IMG/VR virus record: IMGVR_UViG_3300037493_005411
Location: 1-34,176 of that record
Source: a virus
Length of the DNA stretch: 34,176 nt
Direction: 5' to 3' (one strand)
Part shown: piece after piece, positions 1-8,453 of the stretch
How the letters are laid out: every line of letters starts with the position of its first letter
Numbering within the stretch: position 1 is the first letter of the stretch
Program-made: the position numbers and the translations under genes
The notes under the pieces: generated by a model
What the model was told of the DNA's origin: nothing
The model's input: only the letters and a program-made list of their open reading frames with translations
The model's database searches: none

Positions 1-1
1 A

Positions 2-1702
2 GCAGGTGGCGATGCAATTAGGGAATATCAATACGAAATGAAGGTTGCAAGTGCTAGAAGTACTCTCGCTGCTAAGATAAAGGAAGATGAGGTTACTGTT
101 TTTAAGACTTGGATTGGGCAAATGGAAGATGGTGTATCTGTCGTAGATTTTCTTGTTAAACATCAAGGATTTTCGGTTGAACAAGCAATAGATATGAATG
201 AAGTTTTAATTGAAGGGCAAAAAGTTATGGCTAAAAACAACTGGACAGTTGAACAGTGGGTTGATAGTCTAAAAGAATTTACTTCGGTACAACAAATGGT
301 CGAAGAAAGATTAAAAACAATGGCGGGTACAACAGAAATGCTTACATCATCTATAGATGCACTTTATCAACGACTTGGTTCTAAAATGACTCCTTTGTTT
401 GTTCAGTGGAATAATTTATTAAAAATATTTATAGATTTTATGGCTATGCTTCCAGGACCCCTACAAGCAGCTATAGCATTGTTTATAATATTAGCAGCTA
501 CTTTTGGTGATTTATGGTTTAAAACTTTAATGTTATTCGCTGCACTGGTGATGATGATTGCAGCTTTTAAAGCTTTAGGTGTTACTGTTAAAGATACATT
601 ACGCAGTTCTGCTGGATTGCAACTTGCATTTTCAAATCTGGCTAAAGAAGCTTGGGCTTTAAATGCAGCGTTATTTAGATTGACGTTTAGTACATTAAGA
701 ACAATGGGTAGTTTCTTATTACCCATCGCTATTATAATTATTGCAATAGACCATATAATGGTACATTGGGGCGATACTACAGCTATGTTAATAGGTACAA
801 TACTTATTCTTGTTAGTGCACTCTGGCTTTATATTAGTGCAGTTAGATTTTCCAAAACGGTGTTGGGTCAAGAAATTATTGCTACATTAAGAAGTGCTTG
901 GGCGCGTGTATTTAAGACTAAAGTTACTGAAGAAGATACTGGTGTAACGATTGTAGGAACAATAGCCGAAGCGTCATATTATGATACTGAAGTATTTGGA
1001 ATGGGTGTTCAGAAAGCATCACTTATTGTAAGATGGCGTCTTATTTGGGCCAAGTTAGCAGATTTAAAAGTTACAATAGTATCGACACTTGCTAAGTGGA
1101 AAAAGATATTTGTCGACAATCTCGAAAAAATAGGATTATATATGCAGATTTTCCTTACTGGATTTTTAACTGGTGAGTTATGGGCTAATATTGCGGCTAC
1201 ATATGCACAGGCTGGCGCTAATATGACTTTAGCTGGTACGATATTTGCTATAGGTCAAGCTATTAGAGTAGCTCTACCATGGCTTGCACTTATAGGTTTA
1301 GCACTAGGTGCGGTAATGTTAGCTTCTTCAAAGTCAGGTGACCAAGTAGTTGAAGATTACAGAGATAGCAGAGTTCCCGATGCTTTTAAATCTGGAAGAA
1401 AACATATTAAAAGTACACTTGAAGGTTTAAAGAGTGATATTGGAATGACTCTTACTCCTACAGGTATTAATGCTGCACAACCTTCAGTTTTAGCACCTAC
1501 AAGAAGCGTAACCAATAATGGAAAGACTACTGTAATCTCACCACAAACATCTATTTCATTTGGTAATATTACACTTTCTGGCGACCAGGCAAGTCTTGAA
1601 AAGATGAAAAAGATGATTAAGGAAGGCGTTGAAGAAGGTCAGAGAAAAATGATAAGAATTATTGAAAAGGATTATTTAGCTGAAGAAACGGGGAGTATAT
1701 AA
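2..1702 (+). CDS. Tail tape measure protein, C-terminal part (5' truncated)
   Basis: The reading frame is open from base 2 with no stop before the first ATG at 38, so this is the C-terminal part of a longer protein cut by the window edge. The visible part begins with a charged helical stretch containing repeated MKxMAG/LxxxMTPLF-type segments. A long hydrophobic region with several potential membrane helices follows (roughly residues 130-270 and 370-430, counted from the ATG at 38), then a low-complexity tail and a helical, basic end. Tape measure proteins of tailed phages set tail length and have this composition, with hydrophobic helices that enter the host membrane at DNA injection. Its position directly before a chain of baseplate genes supports the call. 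No peptidase or lysozyme domain is visible in this part. The stop codon overlaps the next start (TAATG). The family identity is inferred from composition and gene order rather than a motif. Confidence 0.8.
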   Translation, partial: AGGDAIREYQYEMKVASARSTLAAKIKEDEVTVFKTWIGQMEDGVSVVDFLVKHQGFSVEQAIDMNEVLIEGQKVMAKNNWTVEQWVDSLKEFTSVQQMVEERLKTMAGTTEMLTSSIDALYQRLGSKMTPLFVQWNNLLKIFIDFMAMLPGPLQAAIALFIILAATFGDLWFKTLMLFAALVMMIAAFKALGVTVKDTLRSSAGLQLAFSNLAKEAWALNAALFRLTFSTLRTMGSFLLPIAIIIIAIDHIMVHWGDTTAMLIGTILILVSALWLYISAVRFSKTVLGQEIIATLRSAWARVFKTKVTEEDTGVTIVGTIAEASYYDTEVFGMGVQKASLIVRWRLIWAKLADLKVTIVSTLAKWKKIFVDNLEKIGLYMQIFLTGFLTGELWANIAATYAQAGANMTLAGTIFAIGQAIRVALPWLALIGLALGAVMLASSKSGDQVVEDYRDSRVPDAFKSGRKHIKSTLEGLKSDIGMTLTPTGINAAQPSVLAPTRSVTNNGKTTVISPQTSISFGNITLSGDQASLEKMKKMIKEGVEEGQRKMIRIIEKDYLAEETGSI

Positions 1703-2364
1703 TGACACCAGGAATGTTACCACCGTTAGGTGGGTTGTTGGAAGGGGCATCTTCGACCAGTGATTTAACTACCAGTTACTCGATTAATAAAAGAAATACG
1801 AATGTTAAGTTAATATCTGCGGATAAAAGCATTATGGTTATTTTAAATGGAGTTGATAGTTTAACGCTTAATATAAATACTACTGCGCCTGAATATCAAA
1901 CAGATGCAGGATTTGAAATTAATGACCATCTTGCACTTGACGCGCCTTCAATTGATATAAGTACAACTCTTTCTGATGAGTGGGCTAAAACAGGAGGTGT
2001 AGCTGTTGAAGGAAGAGATACACTTCTCTCTAAATTAAGGGCATTAAGAGACAAGCGCGAGATATTTGATGTTGAATGTGACTTTGGTCGTTTTTCAGGT
2101 ATGATATTTGGAGACTTTAATATTGAGGAAGATAATAAAGCCATTAACTCATTTAAGGTTAATTTTGGTGTTAGAAGGGTTATTAGAGCGTCACTTATGG
2201 TTACGCAAATAAACTTTATTTACGATGAAGAAAACGACCATCTTTTAGGAATGGATGTTCAAACAGGTCAGACAGTAGAGATATCGCTATATGCATTCTC
2301 TCCTTTGTCAGAAAAAGACAAGAGTATGCTTGATAAGTTATGGGCCGTAACTCCGTGGGGGTAA
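1702..2364 (+). CDS. Distal tail/baseplate protein of unknown exact family
   Basis: A 220-residue soluble protein, mostly beta in character, with no signal peptide or membrane segment. Its start overlaps the tape measure stop and is preceded by GGGGAG. In contractile-tail gene clusters the gene after the tape measure usually encodes a component joining the tail tube to the hub (a LysM/gp53-like, Dit-like or tube-initiator protein). This protein contains no recognisable LysM motif. The stretch around residues 95-140 (ending in a FGRFSGMIFGDFNIEED segment) resembles beta-sandwich tail proteins that carry a local coordinate sub-domain, but that is an impression. Its job as a tail-to-baseplate connector is inferred from gene order. 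Confidence 0.6.
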   Translation: MTPGMLPPLGGLLEGASSTSDLTTSYSINKRNTNVKLISADKSIMVILNGVDSLTLNINTTAPEYQTDAGFEINDHLALDAPSIDISTTLSDEWAKTGGVAVEGRDTLLSKLRALRDKREIFDVECDFGRFSGMIFGDFNIEEDNKAINSFKVNFGVRRVIRASLMVTQINFIYDEENDHLLGMDVQTGQTVEISLYAFSPLSEKDKSMLDKLWAVTPWG

Positions 2365-2368
2365 TTAA

Positions 2369-2692
2369 ATGAATTATAATGCAAGATATAGTTTAGTGCC
2401 GTTTGATAAAATAATGATGGCCCCTCAGCGCCAAATGTTTAATTACTCAGGTTTAACAATTCAAGCTATATGGTATAGAAATATATATGATAATACTTTG
2501 TCATTAAGACTAAATGACCTGACTAATTATAGAACGTTAATACTTACGAAGATTGTATCTAAAGGTATCTCTGTTATCAGAGATAAGAATGGTATCGGAA
2601 TATTTGGTATATTTGTCTTTGATGAAAATATAGATGACCCAAAAGTATGGCTTTTGACAGAGAGTGATTTTAATTACTTGGGGGTATCCTAG
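2369..2692 (+). CDS. Baseplate plug-like protein
   Basis: A 107-residue protein between the connector and the hub gene. It opens with polar beta segments and contains the pattern L-R-L-N-D-L-T near residues 45-51, followed by beta strands and a short acidic end. Small proteins of this length and position in simple contractile baseplates belong to the baseplate plug family (DUF6983), which closes the tube end beneath the hub. I assign it by size, order and general pattern rather than a diagnostic residue. The stop overlaps the GTG start of the hub gene in TAGTG, so the two are probably translationally coupled. Confidence 0.6.
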   Translation: MNYNARYSLVPFDKIMMAPQRQMFNYSGLTIQAIWYRNIYDNTLSLRLNDLTNYRTLILTKIVSKGISVIRDKNGIGIFGIFVFDENIDDPKVWLLTESDFNYLGVS

Positions 2693-4023
2693 TGGGTTAT
2701 AGATATACTGAAATTAAGATTACTCCTACCTTTCAGTCTTTAGGATTTAATGACTTAAAAGGCGATGATTTAACTACTTTTAATAAGATGGTAAATTCGC
2801 TACTAGAACAAGGTGTTTCATATGAAACTCTTGAAGCTGAGTTAATGCGTGCGGGGAATGCTAGTGATGCACTAACGAGTGCTTTTCGTTACTTTGACCC
2901 AGATTATGATGCACCCAAGGCTCTAACGCTTAATTTAAATACAGGTAAGTTTAAAGATAATACAGAAACGGAATGGATTTATGGTTTAGATATTAACTTT
3001 GATTTAGAAACCAGAGGTGTGGGTTCTAAATCACAAAAAGGTATTATAACTGTATGGAATCTAGGTTATACGGCTTTAAATATTGTAAGTGCAGGTGCTG
3101 ATATTGTTTTAAGGTCCGGCTATAATATTAGATATGATACAATTTTTTCAGGTACAATTTTAGAGGTTATTACTGAAAGAGAGGATAATGATAAGAAAAC
3201 AACTATTAAGGTTATTGGTGCAGTAGTTGAGTTTAAAAATTATAAACATGGTCAATATATAGCTTATGGTAGAGATAATTTTAAACAGTCTATAACAAAC
3301 TGGCTAACAGCGACTACCACAAGTCATCTAGCAGGGGCGGGGCAAACGCATTATTTTAATGCACCTGGTGTAGCGTCGTTTGGATTACAAATTGAATTTG
3401 TAGGATGGGGTGATGATACATGGGCACGTGAACTTAATAAAAGAACAGGCGGTTATGTTAATACAATAAGTGAATATGGAACTACTATTACTGAGGGCCC
3501 TTATATTGATACAACGATTTTATTTAATCAAGTTGATGGAACCACGTACAATGATACCTTTGATATGTTAGAAGAAAAATACGATATAAAGATTATGTTC
3601 CTAAATAGAAAGATTTATATAATAAACGGTGATACACCGCTTCCGCTGTCTATAAGATTAACTTACTATTCTGGTTTAATTAGCTTTAATAGAACGCCCA
3701 AGACAGATGATACAGATTATACATTAACTAATGAATATACTGTTAGAAGTATTTTGTTACCAGATATATTTCCCAAGGCCTTAGTAGCAATACAACCATC
3801 GCTCTCTGATGTTGGTTATCAATATACTGAAAACGGTATTGAATTAACGCAGGAATATTATATAGTTACAGAGGCTGTATACAAGTCTACAGATGATGAG
3901 CATGTTTGCGAATTTAAATGTGTACCCGCTTCTGATTTTGAAGAAGCTTCTAATTATATCACAAATGTAGTTAATGATTTAATAGACGATGAATTGGCTA
4001 TGGAAGAGGAGGAATTACCTTAA
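2692..4023 (+). CDS. Baseplate hub protein (gp27/XkdQ-like)
   Basis: A 443-residue protein with a GTG start overlapping the previous stop. After a helical N-terminal 75 residues comes a beta-rich body. It includes the segment FDLETRGVGSKSQKGIITVW, then VLRSGY and FSGTILEVITER, which is the typical pattern of phage hub proteins: a strand turn announcing an outer barrel, then a 'force generating effect' loop in the gp27/late-control-D/XkdQ group. The C-terminus is acidic (EEEELP). The hub forms the trimeric ring that accepts the spike and seats the tail tube. The gene before (plug) and after (spike with a Gp138-like N-terminus) fit that role. There is no lysozyme or peptidase domain attached. 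Confidence 0.72.
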   Translation: MGYRYTEIKITPTFQSLGFNDLKGDDLTTFNKMVNSLLEQGVSYETLEAELMRAGNASDALTSAFRYFDPDYDAPKALTLNLNTGKFKDNTETEWIYGLDINFDLETRGVGSKSQKGIITVWNLGYTALNIVSAGADIVLRSGYNIRYDTIFSGTILEVITEREDNDKKTTIKVIGAVVEFKNYKHGQYIAYGRDNFKQSITNWLTATTTSHLAGAGQTHYFNAPGVASFGLQIEFVGWGDDTWARELNKRTGGYVNTISEYGTTITEGPYIDTTILFNQVDGTTYNDTFDMLEEKYDIKIMFLNRKIYIINGDTPLPLSIRLTYYSGLISFNRTPKTDDTDYTLTNEYTVRSILLPDIFPKALVAIQPSLSDVGYQYTENGIELTQEYYIVTEAVYKSTDDEHVCEFKCVPASDFEEASNYITNVVNDLIDDELAMEEEELP

Positions 4024-4622
4024 TGACATTAAGAGACGCTGTTATTAAAACTGTAAAAAGAGAAATACGAGACATTCATCGTGCTTGTATTTGTGAAGTA
4101 TTATGTGTTCATAAGGATAAGGTAAGATGTGATATATTATTTAAGTTTAATAGTACAAATAAAAAGAGTCACTATTCTCTATATAATGTTCCAATTTGGT
4201 ATCCTAAGGGCGGCAATTCTATAATATTAACCCCTCTGAAAGCAGGAGACACGGTCTTAGCTATATTTACAGATTTTAGTGCTAATGACTCATTAATCGA
4301 CCATAATATTAGGACTGAAACTGACAATCAAATAGAAGCAAATAGTGTTATTGTATTAGGAGGATTTATATTAGACACAGATATTGGGGCAACTATTGAT
4401 GGAGTAAAGGTTGAGGTTCCTGACACCCTTACAATCCTTTCCGACAGTCCAATAAGTATATCAACTCCAAAAATAATATCATCTACATTACCTACTGCCA
4501 ATGATTCTCATCGAGGGGAAATACGATTAGTTGCAGGTGGTGCGGGTGTAAGAGACAATCTCTATATGTGTATGAAGAGCAATGCAGATACTTGGAGCTG
4601 GAGATTAATAGTTGCTGGTTAG
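4023..4622 (+). CDS. Baseplate spike protein, Gp138/gpV-like
   Basis: A 199-residue protein. Residues 15-110 look like the OB-fold N-terminal domain of short phage spikes: a strand pair ending in VLCVHKDKVRCDI, then VPIWYPKGG and ILTPLKAGDTVLAIFTDFS, matching the P-V-x-G-x-x-x-L-x-G-D-x-V-L-x-F pattern known from Gp138 and gpV. A short beta stretch (about 115-155) could form the needle stem. The last 45 residues contain a segment with G-E-I-R-L-V and N-L-Y-M-C-M-K-S, resembling the small C-terminal tip module seen on tail proteins. The spike pierces the cell envelope when the tail contracts. It is coupled to the hub gene by a one-base TAATG overlap. Confidence 0.72.
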   Translation: MTLRDAVIKTVKREIRDIHRACICEVLCVHKDKVRCDILFKFNSTNKKSHYSLYNVPIWYPKGGNSIILTPLKAGDTVLAIFTDFSANDSLIDHNIRTETDNQIEANSVIVLGGFILDTDIGATIDGVKVEVPDTLTILSDSPISISTPKIISSTLPTANDSHRGEIRLVAGGAGVRDNLYMCMKSNADTWSWRLIVAG

Positions 4623-4702
4623 TTGAATAAGTTGCGGGAAGTTCTCCTTAACTGTCGTATGGTTGGGGGGACTATGAAAGAAATAAAACAAGAGGTAATT
4701 CA
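4623..4702. other. Intergenic gap inside the tail operon with a possible hairpin
   Basis: This 80-base gap is the longest within the tail module, where most genes touch. It holds one copy of the 17-base G-rich repeat described separately. It can also form an RNA hairpin: AGTTCTCC (4640-4647) pairs with GGGGGACT (4666-4673), including two G-U pairs. A short ATG-started frame inside it gives no credible protein. The next gene starts after AAGAGGTAATTC. The gap could carry a processing or regulatory site; nothing here is diagnostic. Confidence 0.4.
4653..4669 (+). repeat. G-rich intergenic repeat, copy 1
   Basis: The sequence is TGTCGTATGGTTGGGGG. The same 17 bases occur at 20116-20132, and a version with one inserted T lies on the opposite strand at 11057-11074. 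All three lie outside or at the edge of genes. The function is unknown. Confidence 0.7.
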
Positions 4703-5077
4703 ATGTCATTTGGAACAACGTTTGCATTAACAGAAACACCTGATGGTATGGATTTGGTATTCAATAGTGATTTAAAATTTGAAACTATTACTGGTAGTGA
4801 TAAAGTAGCGCAGGATATGAAGGTTTTATTTAAAACACAATTAGGTGAAGATATGTTTGCTACACGTTTTGGTGCAAACTTTATGTCTGTATTTTTAAGC
4901 AATACACCTACGTTGATTGTTGAGTCTGTATTGCGTGAAGCATTAAGTAAATACTCTTATTATAATAGTCTAAAAAGTATGAAAATCATTTCTACCGATT
5001 ATGTTAATAGAAGCATGACTGTAGAGTTAAACTTGATAGTGTTTAATGAATTAATAACTATAAATCTGGTGATATAA
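4703..5077 (+). CDS. Baseplate wedge protein gp25-like (GPW/gp25 family)
   Basis: A 124-residue protein with the layout of the gp25/gpW lysozyme-like-fold family. It has an LxxVxGxDKVAQDMKVLF-type helix (residues 30-48 here), then LGEDMFATRFG and a C-terminal beta strand pair. In this family the segment around T-x-x-G-E-x-x-x-x-x-x-x-G nucleates sheath attachment and wedge assembly. The gene lies between the spike and the J-like protein, as in P2 and T4-related baseplates. Its stop overlaps the next start in TAATG. Its presence is the clearest sign of a contractile tail. Confidence 0.82.
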   Translation: MSFGTTFALTETPDGMDLVFNSDLKFETITGSDKVAQDMKVLFKTQLGEDMFATRFGANFMSVFLSNTPTLIVESVLREALSKYSYYNSLKSMKIISTDYVNRSMTVELNLIVFNELITINLVI

Positions 5078-6165
5078 TGGTATACGGTGTAACGACTAAT
5101 GGATTTGTGAAAAAGACCTTTAATGTAATATTAACTGAAAAGACCAATAATGCGAAGGTTATATTTGGCAGTGATGTTGACTTAACAGATACGTCACCTT
5201 TGTATAAGTTCCTGCAGACTACTACTTTTGAAGAAGTTGCATTATGGGATATGGCAGAGACAATTTATTATAATGGATTTCTTGAAACAGCTATAGGTCA
5301 ATCATTAGATAAGTTAGTTAGATTGTTAGGGGTTTATAGATTATCTGCTTCAAAGTCAATTGGTGAGGTTACATTTACTGGTAATAATGGTGTTGTTATT
5401 AATGCTGGTGTTGGTGTGCAGACAGCATCAGGTATTCAATTTATTACAACAGAAAGTGGTACAATCTCTGGTACAACAGTAATTTTAGATATTGAATCAG
5501 TTCTTTATGGTGAAACGAATAATGTTGCGGCTACAACAATTAATGTATTATCGCAATCTATTGCTGGTGTTAGTTCTGTTAATAATGCGTTGTTAACTTC
5601 CGGCGGTGAAAACGTCGAAAGTGATGCAGATTTAAGATTACGTGCCATGGGTGCATTAGAATTAACTGGTAATGCAACAGTTGAAGCTATAAGACAGGCT
5701 GTGCTTGCAGTTTCAGGAGTAACCTATGCAAGTGTTATTGAGAATTTAACTACACACAGCGTTAATGTTGTTGTTTTAGGTGTAGCATATGATGCAAGTC
5801 CTACTAATCCTGTTTATATAGCTATTGATGAAACAAGAGCTGCGGGTATTGCATTTACATGGCAGAATCCAGCTGGTGTCACCGTTAATATAGTTACAGT
5901 TGTTGATGTTAATAGTCTAACAGTGCCTTCAGATGCTGTAACACAAATAACGACTGCGATACAAGGTTATATAAATGGTTTAAATATTGGTGCCGATGTT
6001 ATAAGAACAAAAATAATGGACGTTATATTTAACTTGGGTGATTGGGTAATAGATATAACGACATTGACATTAAATGCAGGTACAGTTAATATTGTAGTTA
6101 CTGCAACACAGAAAGCCGCAAGTGGTACAATGGGTGTTACAACTAATCCAATAACACCTCCGTAA
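5077..6165 (+). CDS. Baseplate J-like protein (gp47 family)
   Basis: A 362-residue protein. The first 85 residues are helical and contain the G-F-L-E-T-A-x-G-x-x-L-D-K-L-V-R-L-L-G motif typical of baseplate J proteins. A beta-rich central part follows with the V-x-x-G-x-x-V-x-T-x-x-G-x-x-F pattern (about 115-130). The ENVESDADLRLRA segment (about 180-192) matches the conserved E-S-D-E-x-x-R-x-R stretch. J-like proteins form the arms of the wedge that change conformation on host contact. The gene is coupled to gp25 upstream and followed after nine bases by the gp48-like gene, the expected partner. Confidence 0.85.
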   Translation: MVYGVTTNGFVKKTFNVILTEKTNNAKVIFGSDVDLTDTSPLYKFLQTTTFEEVALWDMAETIYYNGFLETAIGQSLDKLVRLLGVYRLSASKSIGEVTFTGNNGVVINAGVGVQTASGIQFITTESGTISGTTVILDIESVLYGETNNVAATTINVLSQSIAGVSSVNNALLTSGGENVESDADLRLRAMGALELTGNATVEAIRQAVLAVSGVTYASVIENLTTHSVNVVVLGVAYDASPTNPVYIAIDETRAAGIAFTWQNPAGVTVNIVTVVDVNSLTVPSDAVTQITTAIQGYINGLNIGADVIRTKIMDVIFNLGDWVIDITTLTLNAGTVNIVVTATQKAASGTMGVTTNPITPP

Positions 6166-6174
6166 GGTGATTAA

Positions 6175-6831
6175 ATGAGTAGAATTACAAATCTAATTAG
6201 AAGATTAACGGATGTTTATAATAGGGAACCCAGTGGAAATAACTATAAGATACTCTCTATAGACGGGTCTATGTATGAAGATATTAATGATATGTTAGAA
6301 GATGTATTATCGAGTCACTTTATTGGTGAGGCTACTGGAGTATCTTTAGATGGTATTGCAAAATTAGTAGGATTAACAAGGGAAACAGCCGAAGCTGATG
6401 ACCAATTTAGAGCGAGGATTCTTGCAAGAGTTCAAGGATTTATTGGCGGAGGTACTAAGTTAAGTATACAAACAGCTGTTGCAGAATTTTTAGGAGTATT
6501 GCCTGGTGATGTATTAATATCTGACGGATATTTGGATGCAGGTGCATATGGTCACTTTAGTGTACAATTCAATATAGGTACTGTACAAGGCGTCGGTCAA
6601 TCTTACGTTAGATTAGTTGCTCTTATTAATAGTGTAAAAGCTGCAGGTACAATACTAGATAATGTTAGTTACTTAATTTCAGAACATGTTCACGTTACCG
6701 AAAGTTACGGATTAACTGTAACCGATGACTGGATAAATGAGAATTCATCTGTAAGTGAAAATACACCTGCAAATATGTTTCTGCATAGGGCCGATATGAC
6801 GTTTTCAGATTCATTGAATGTAATACAATAG
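6175..6831 (+). CDS. gp48-like/tail protein I-type baseplate protein
   Basis: A 218-residue protein placed directly after baseplate J, where phages encode the small wedge partner (tail protein I, YmfQ/gp48-like). It shows G-V-S-L-D-G-I-A-K-L-V-G-L (about 60-72) followed by D-D-Q-F-R-A-R-I-L-A-R, a motif shared with J-like proteins and their partners: a helix pair that docks onto J. Residues 85-150 form a GGGTK-type loop with beta strands. The last 45 residues look like a flexible extension (VTESYGLTVTDDW and onwards). The start follows GGTGATTA. The exact subfamily cannot be settled by eye. Confidence 0.65.
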   Translation: MSRITNLIRRLTDVYNREPSGNNYKILSIDGSMYEDINDMLEDVLSSHFIGEATGVSLDGIAKLVGLTRETAEADDQFRARILARVQGFIGGGTKLSIQTAVAEFLGVLPGDVLISDGYLDAGAYGHFSVQFNIGTVQGVGQSYVRLVALINSVKAAGTILDNVSYLISEHVHVTESYGLTVTDDWINENSSVSENTPANMFLHRADMTFSDSLNVIQ

Positions 6832-6841
6832 GAGGAATAAA

Positions 6842-7306
6842 ATGTTAATAGAAGAAGGAATAAAGTTGAAAGGTCATGTGAAAATAGAGAAGGTAACACC
6901 TGAGGGTGTTAAATCAACAATAGAGGTCGATAATCTTATTCTTACAGATGGACTTGAAATATTTGTTGATAGACTTGCCGGACTTATTGCACAACCAGCT
7001 GTTGCTGCGATAGCCGCTGGAAGCAACAATACAGCACCCGTAGTGGGAGATACAGATGTAATAACACCGATTGTAACTGGCGGAGACAGAGCTGTTACTG
7101 CAAACACACATCCAACATCACCGGTCGGTAGATTCTTTGCAACATTTGCTGCGGGTGTAGCTACAGGTACATGGAGAGAATTAGCATTAGCTGATACAAT
7201 GGCCGCTAAAGGTGCAAGAAAATGTATAAGTAGAGTTACGTTTGCTGATACTGTTAAAGGCGGTTTAGACGTAATATCAGTTACATGGGAAATAACTTTC
7301 GCATAA
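6842..7306 (+). CDS. Tail appendage/fibre-attachment type protein
   Basis: A 154-residue protein with a pattern common in tail regions of unrelated phages. It starts with KLKGHVKIEKV, followed by VDNLILTDGLEIF, a glycine/alanine-rich mid-section, FFATFAAGVATGTWRELAL (about 99-117) and a final strand TVKGGLDVISVTWEITF. The second half (F-x-A-x-F-x-A-G-x-A-T-G-T-x-R-E-x-x-L) and the closing V-T-W-x-I-x-F are hallmarks of small structural proteins between the wedge and the fibre genes. It probably attaches or caps fibres. The start is set by AGGAGGAATAAA. No enzymatic domain is visible. Confidence 0.65.
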   Translation: MLIEEGIKLKGHVKIEKVTPEGVKSTIEVDNLILTDGLEIFVDRLAGLIAQPAVAAIAAGSNNTAPVVGDTDVITPIVTGGDRAVTANTHPTSPVGRFFATFAAGVATGTWRELALADTMAAKGARKCISRVTFADTVKGGLDVISVTWEITFA

Positions 7307-7318
7307 GGAGATAGGGTT

Positions 7319-8449
7319 ATGTCTTTCACTAAAAAGACTTGGGCAGTAGCAGATATTATATCAGCGGTAGAGCTCAATCGTATAGAACAAGGTGTAGAGG
7401 ATATATATAATCAAGCAGTCACTATGTTAGGTATAAAGTCTTTTCAACGAGATGTCATACTATCTCAATCTGACATTGCTGGTAAAGCACTATATTGTTC
7501 GACCTTGGGTGTTGCTCAATCCTCATTAGGTGCAACAACAACGCGGGGTATATTATTTAAAGAATATTTGGGCGGAGGTTTTAGATTTGAGGATAGTGTA
7601 GGTGCACTTAATTCTATACAGTGTGGTATTATTAATGGTGTTACTCCTGAAAGTCATCGTTCAAGACATCGAAGTGCAGACAATCTAGCAATTGCTGCAG
7701 ATATAGTAGTAGACGCAGCGGGAAATGGGGATTATACAACTGTCTCGGCAGCCATTGCTGTTGTTACCGCTGGTCAATGTATATTTATTAAGACAGGCGA
7801 TTATACAGAAAATGCTGCAATTACTATACCAGCTAATGTTCACTTAACGGGATGTATAGATTCAATACTTACAATGGTAGGTGCAAATTCTAATATTGTA
7901 ATGCTTGAGAGTTCTATAGTTTCTAATTTTAGATTAAAGAGCACAACACATACGTCGATGACGGAAGGTTTAATATATTCAGATACACACTACTGTATGA
8001 TAAGTAATATGTACATTGAAGCAAGTACATATGGTATTTTATATAAGAAGGGTTTTATGAGAATAGTAAACAATTATATAGAATCCGTATATACAGGTAT
8101 ATATTGCGATTCTGCAGCATCGTATCAAGCTATAATAGATAGTAATTATATATATATTACTGGTACTAATAACGCTGCGGGTGGTATAACCGGACAATAT
8201 TCCTATTGTATAATAACAAATAATATAGTTGTAGGAGCATATAATACTGTTGGATTTGGTATAGGCCATATAGGCGGAACAAATTACAATATGATTTCAG
8301 GTAATCATATAGAAACCAGAAATAGAGGTATTGTATTTGGCACATTATGTGATGGTGTATTAGTACATGGCAACACTGTATATAATTGTGTTACACCTTT
8401 CATATTCACAGGTACAAATATCATTAACGCGGAAAATATATCAGGGTGA
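7319..8449 (+). CDS. Beta-helix tail fibre 1
   Basis: A 376-residue protein. Residues 1-35 (SFTKKTWAVADIISAVELNR then EQGVEDIYN) are an attachment segment shared with the two following genes. At about 115 lies an SRHRS..D sequence, the counterpart of the RHxxGGAD hinge common in tail fibres. From about 130 to the end it is a right-handed parallel beta-helix of pectate-lyase/NosD type, shown by regularly spaced short repeats with ladder residues: SNMYIEAS, NNYIES, SNYIYIT, NNIVVG, GNHIETR, GNTVYN. Such fibres bind or degrade surface glycans. No catalytic residue set for a lyase can be assigned by eye. The stop is followed four bases later by the next ATG. Confidence 0.82.
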   Translation: MSFTKKTWAVADIISAVELNRIEQGVEDIYNQAVTMLGIKSFQRDVILSQSDIAGKALYCSTLGVAQSSLGATTTRGILFKEYLGGGFRFEDSVGALNSIQCGIINGVTPESHRSRHRSADNLAIAADIVVDAAGNGDYTTVSAAIAVVTAGQCIFIKTGDYTENAAITIPANVHLTGCIDSILTMVGANSNIVMLESSIVSNFRLKSTTHTSMTEGLIYSDTHYCMISNMYIEASTYGILYKKGFMRIVNNYIESVYTGIYCDSAASYQAIIDSNYIYITGTNNAAGGITGQYSYCIITNNIVVGAYNTVGFGIGHIGGTNYNMISGNHIETRNRGIVFGTLCDGVLVHGNTVYNCVTPFIFTGTNIINAENISG

Positions 8450-8453
8450 TGTA

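Noticed and set aside
6874-7377. Long antisense frame opposite the tail appendage gene
   Set aside because: It lies wholly against well-supported structural genes, has no ribosome site, and is a low-complexity Ala/Ser/Thr composition produced by the opposite strand.
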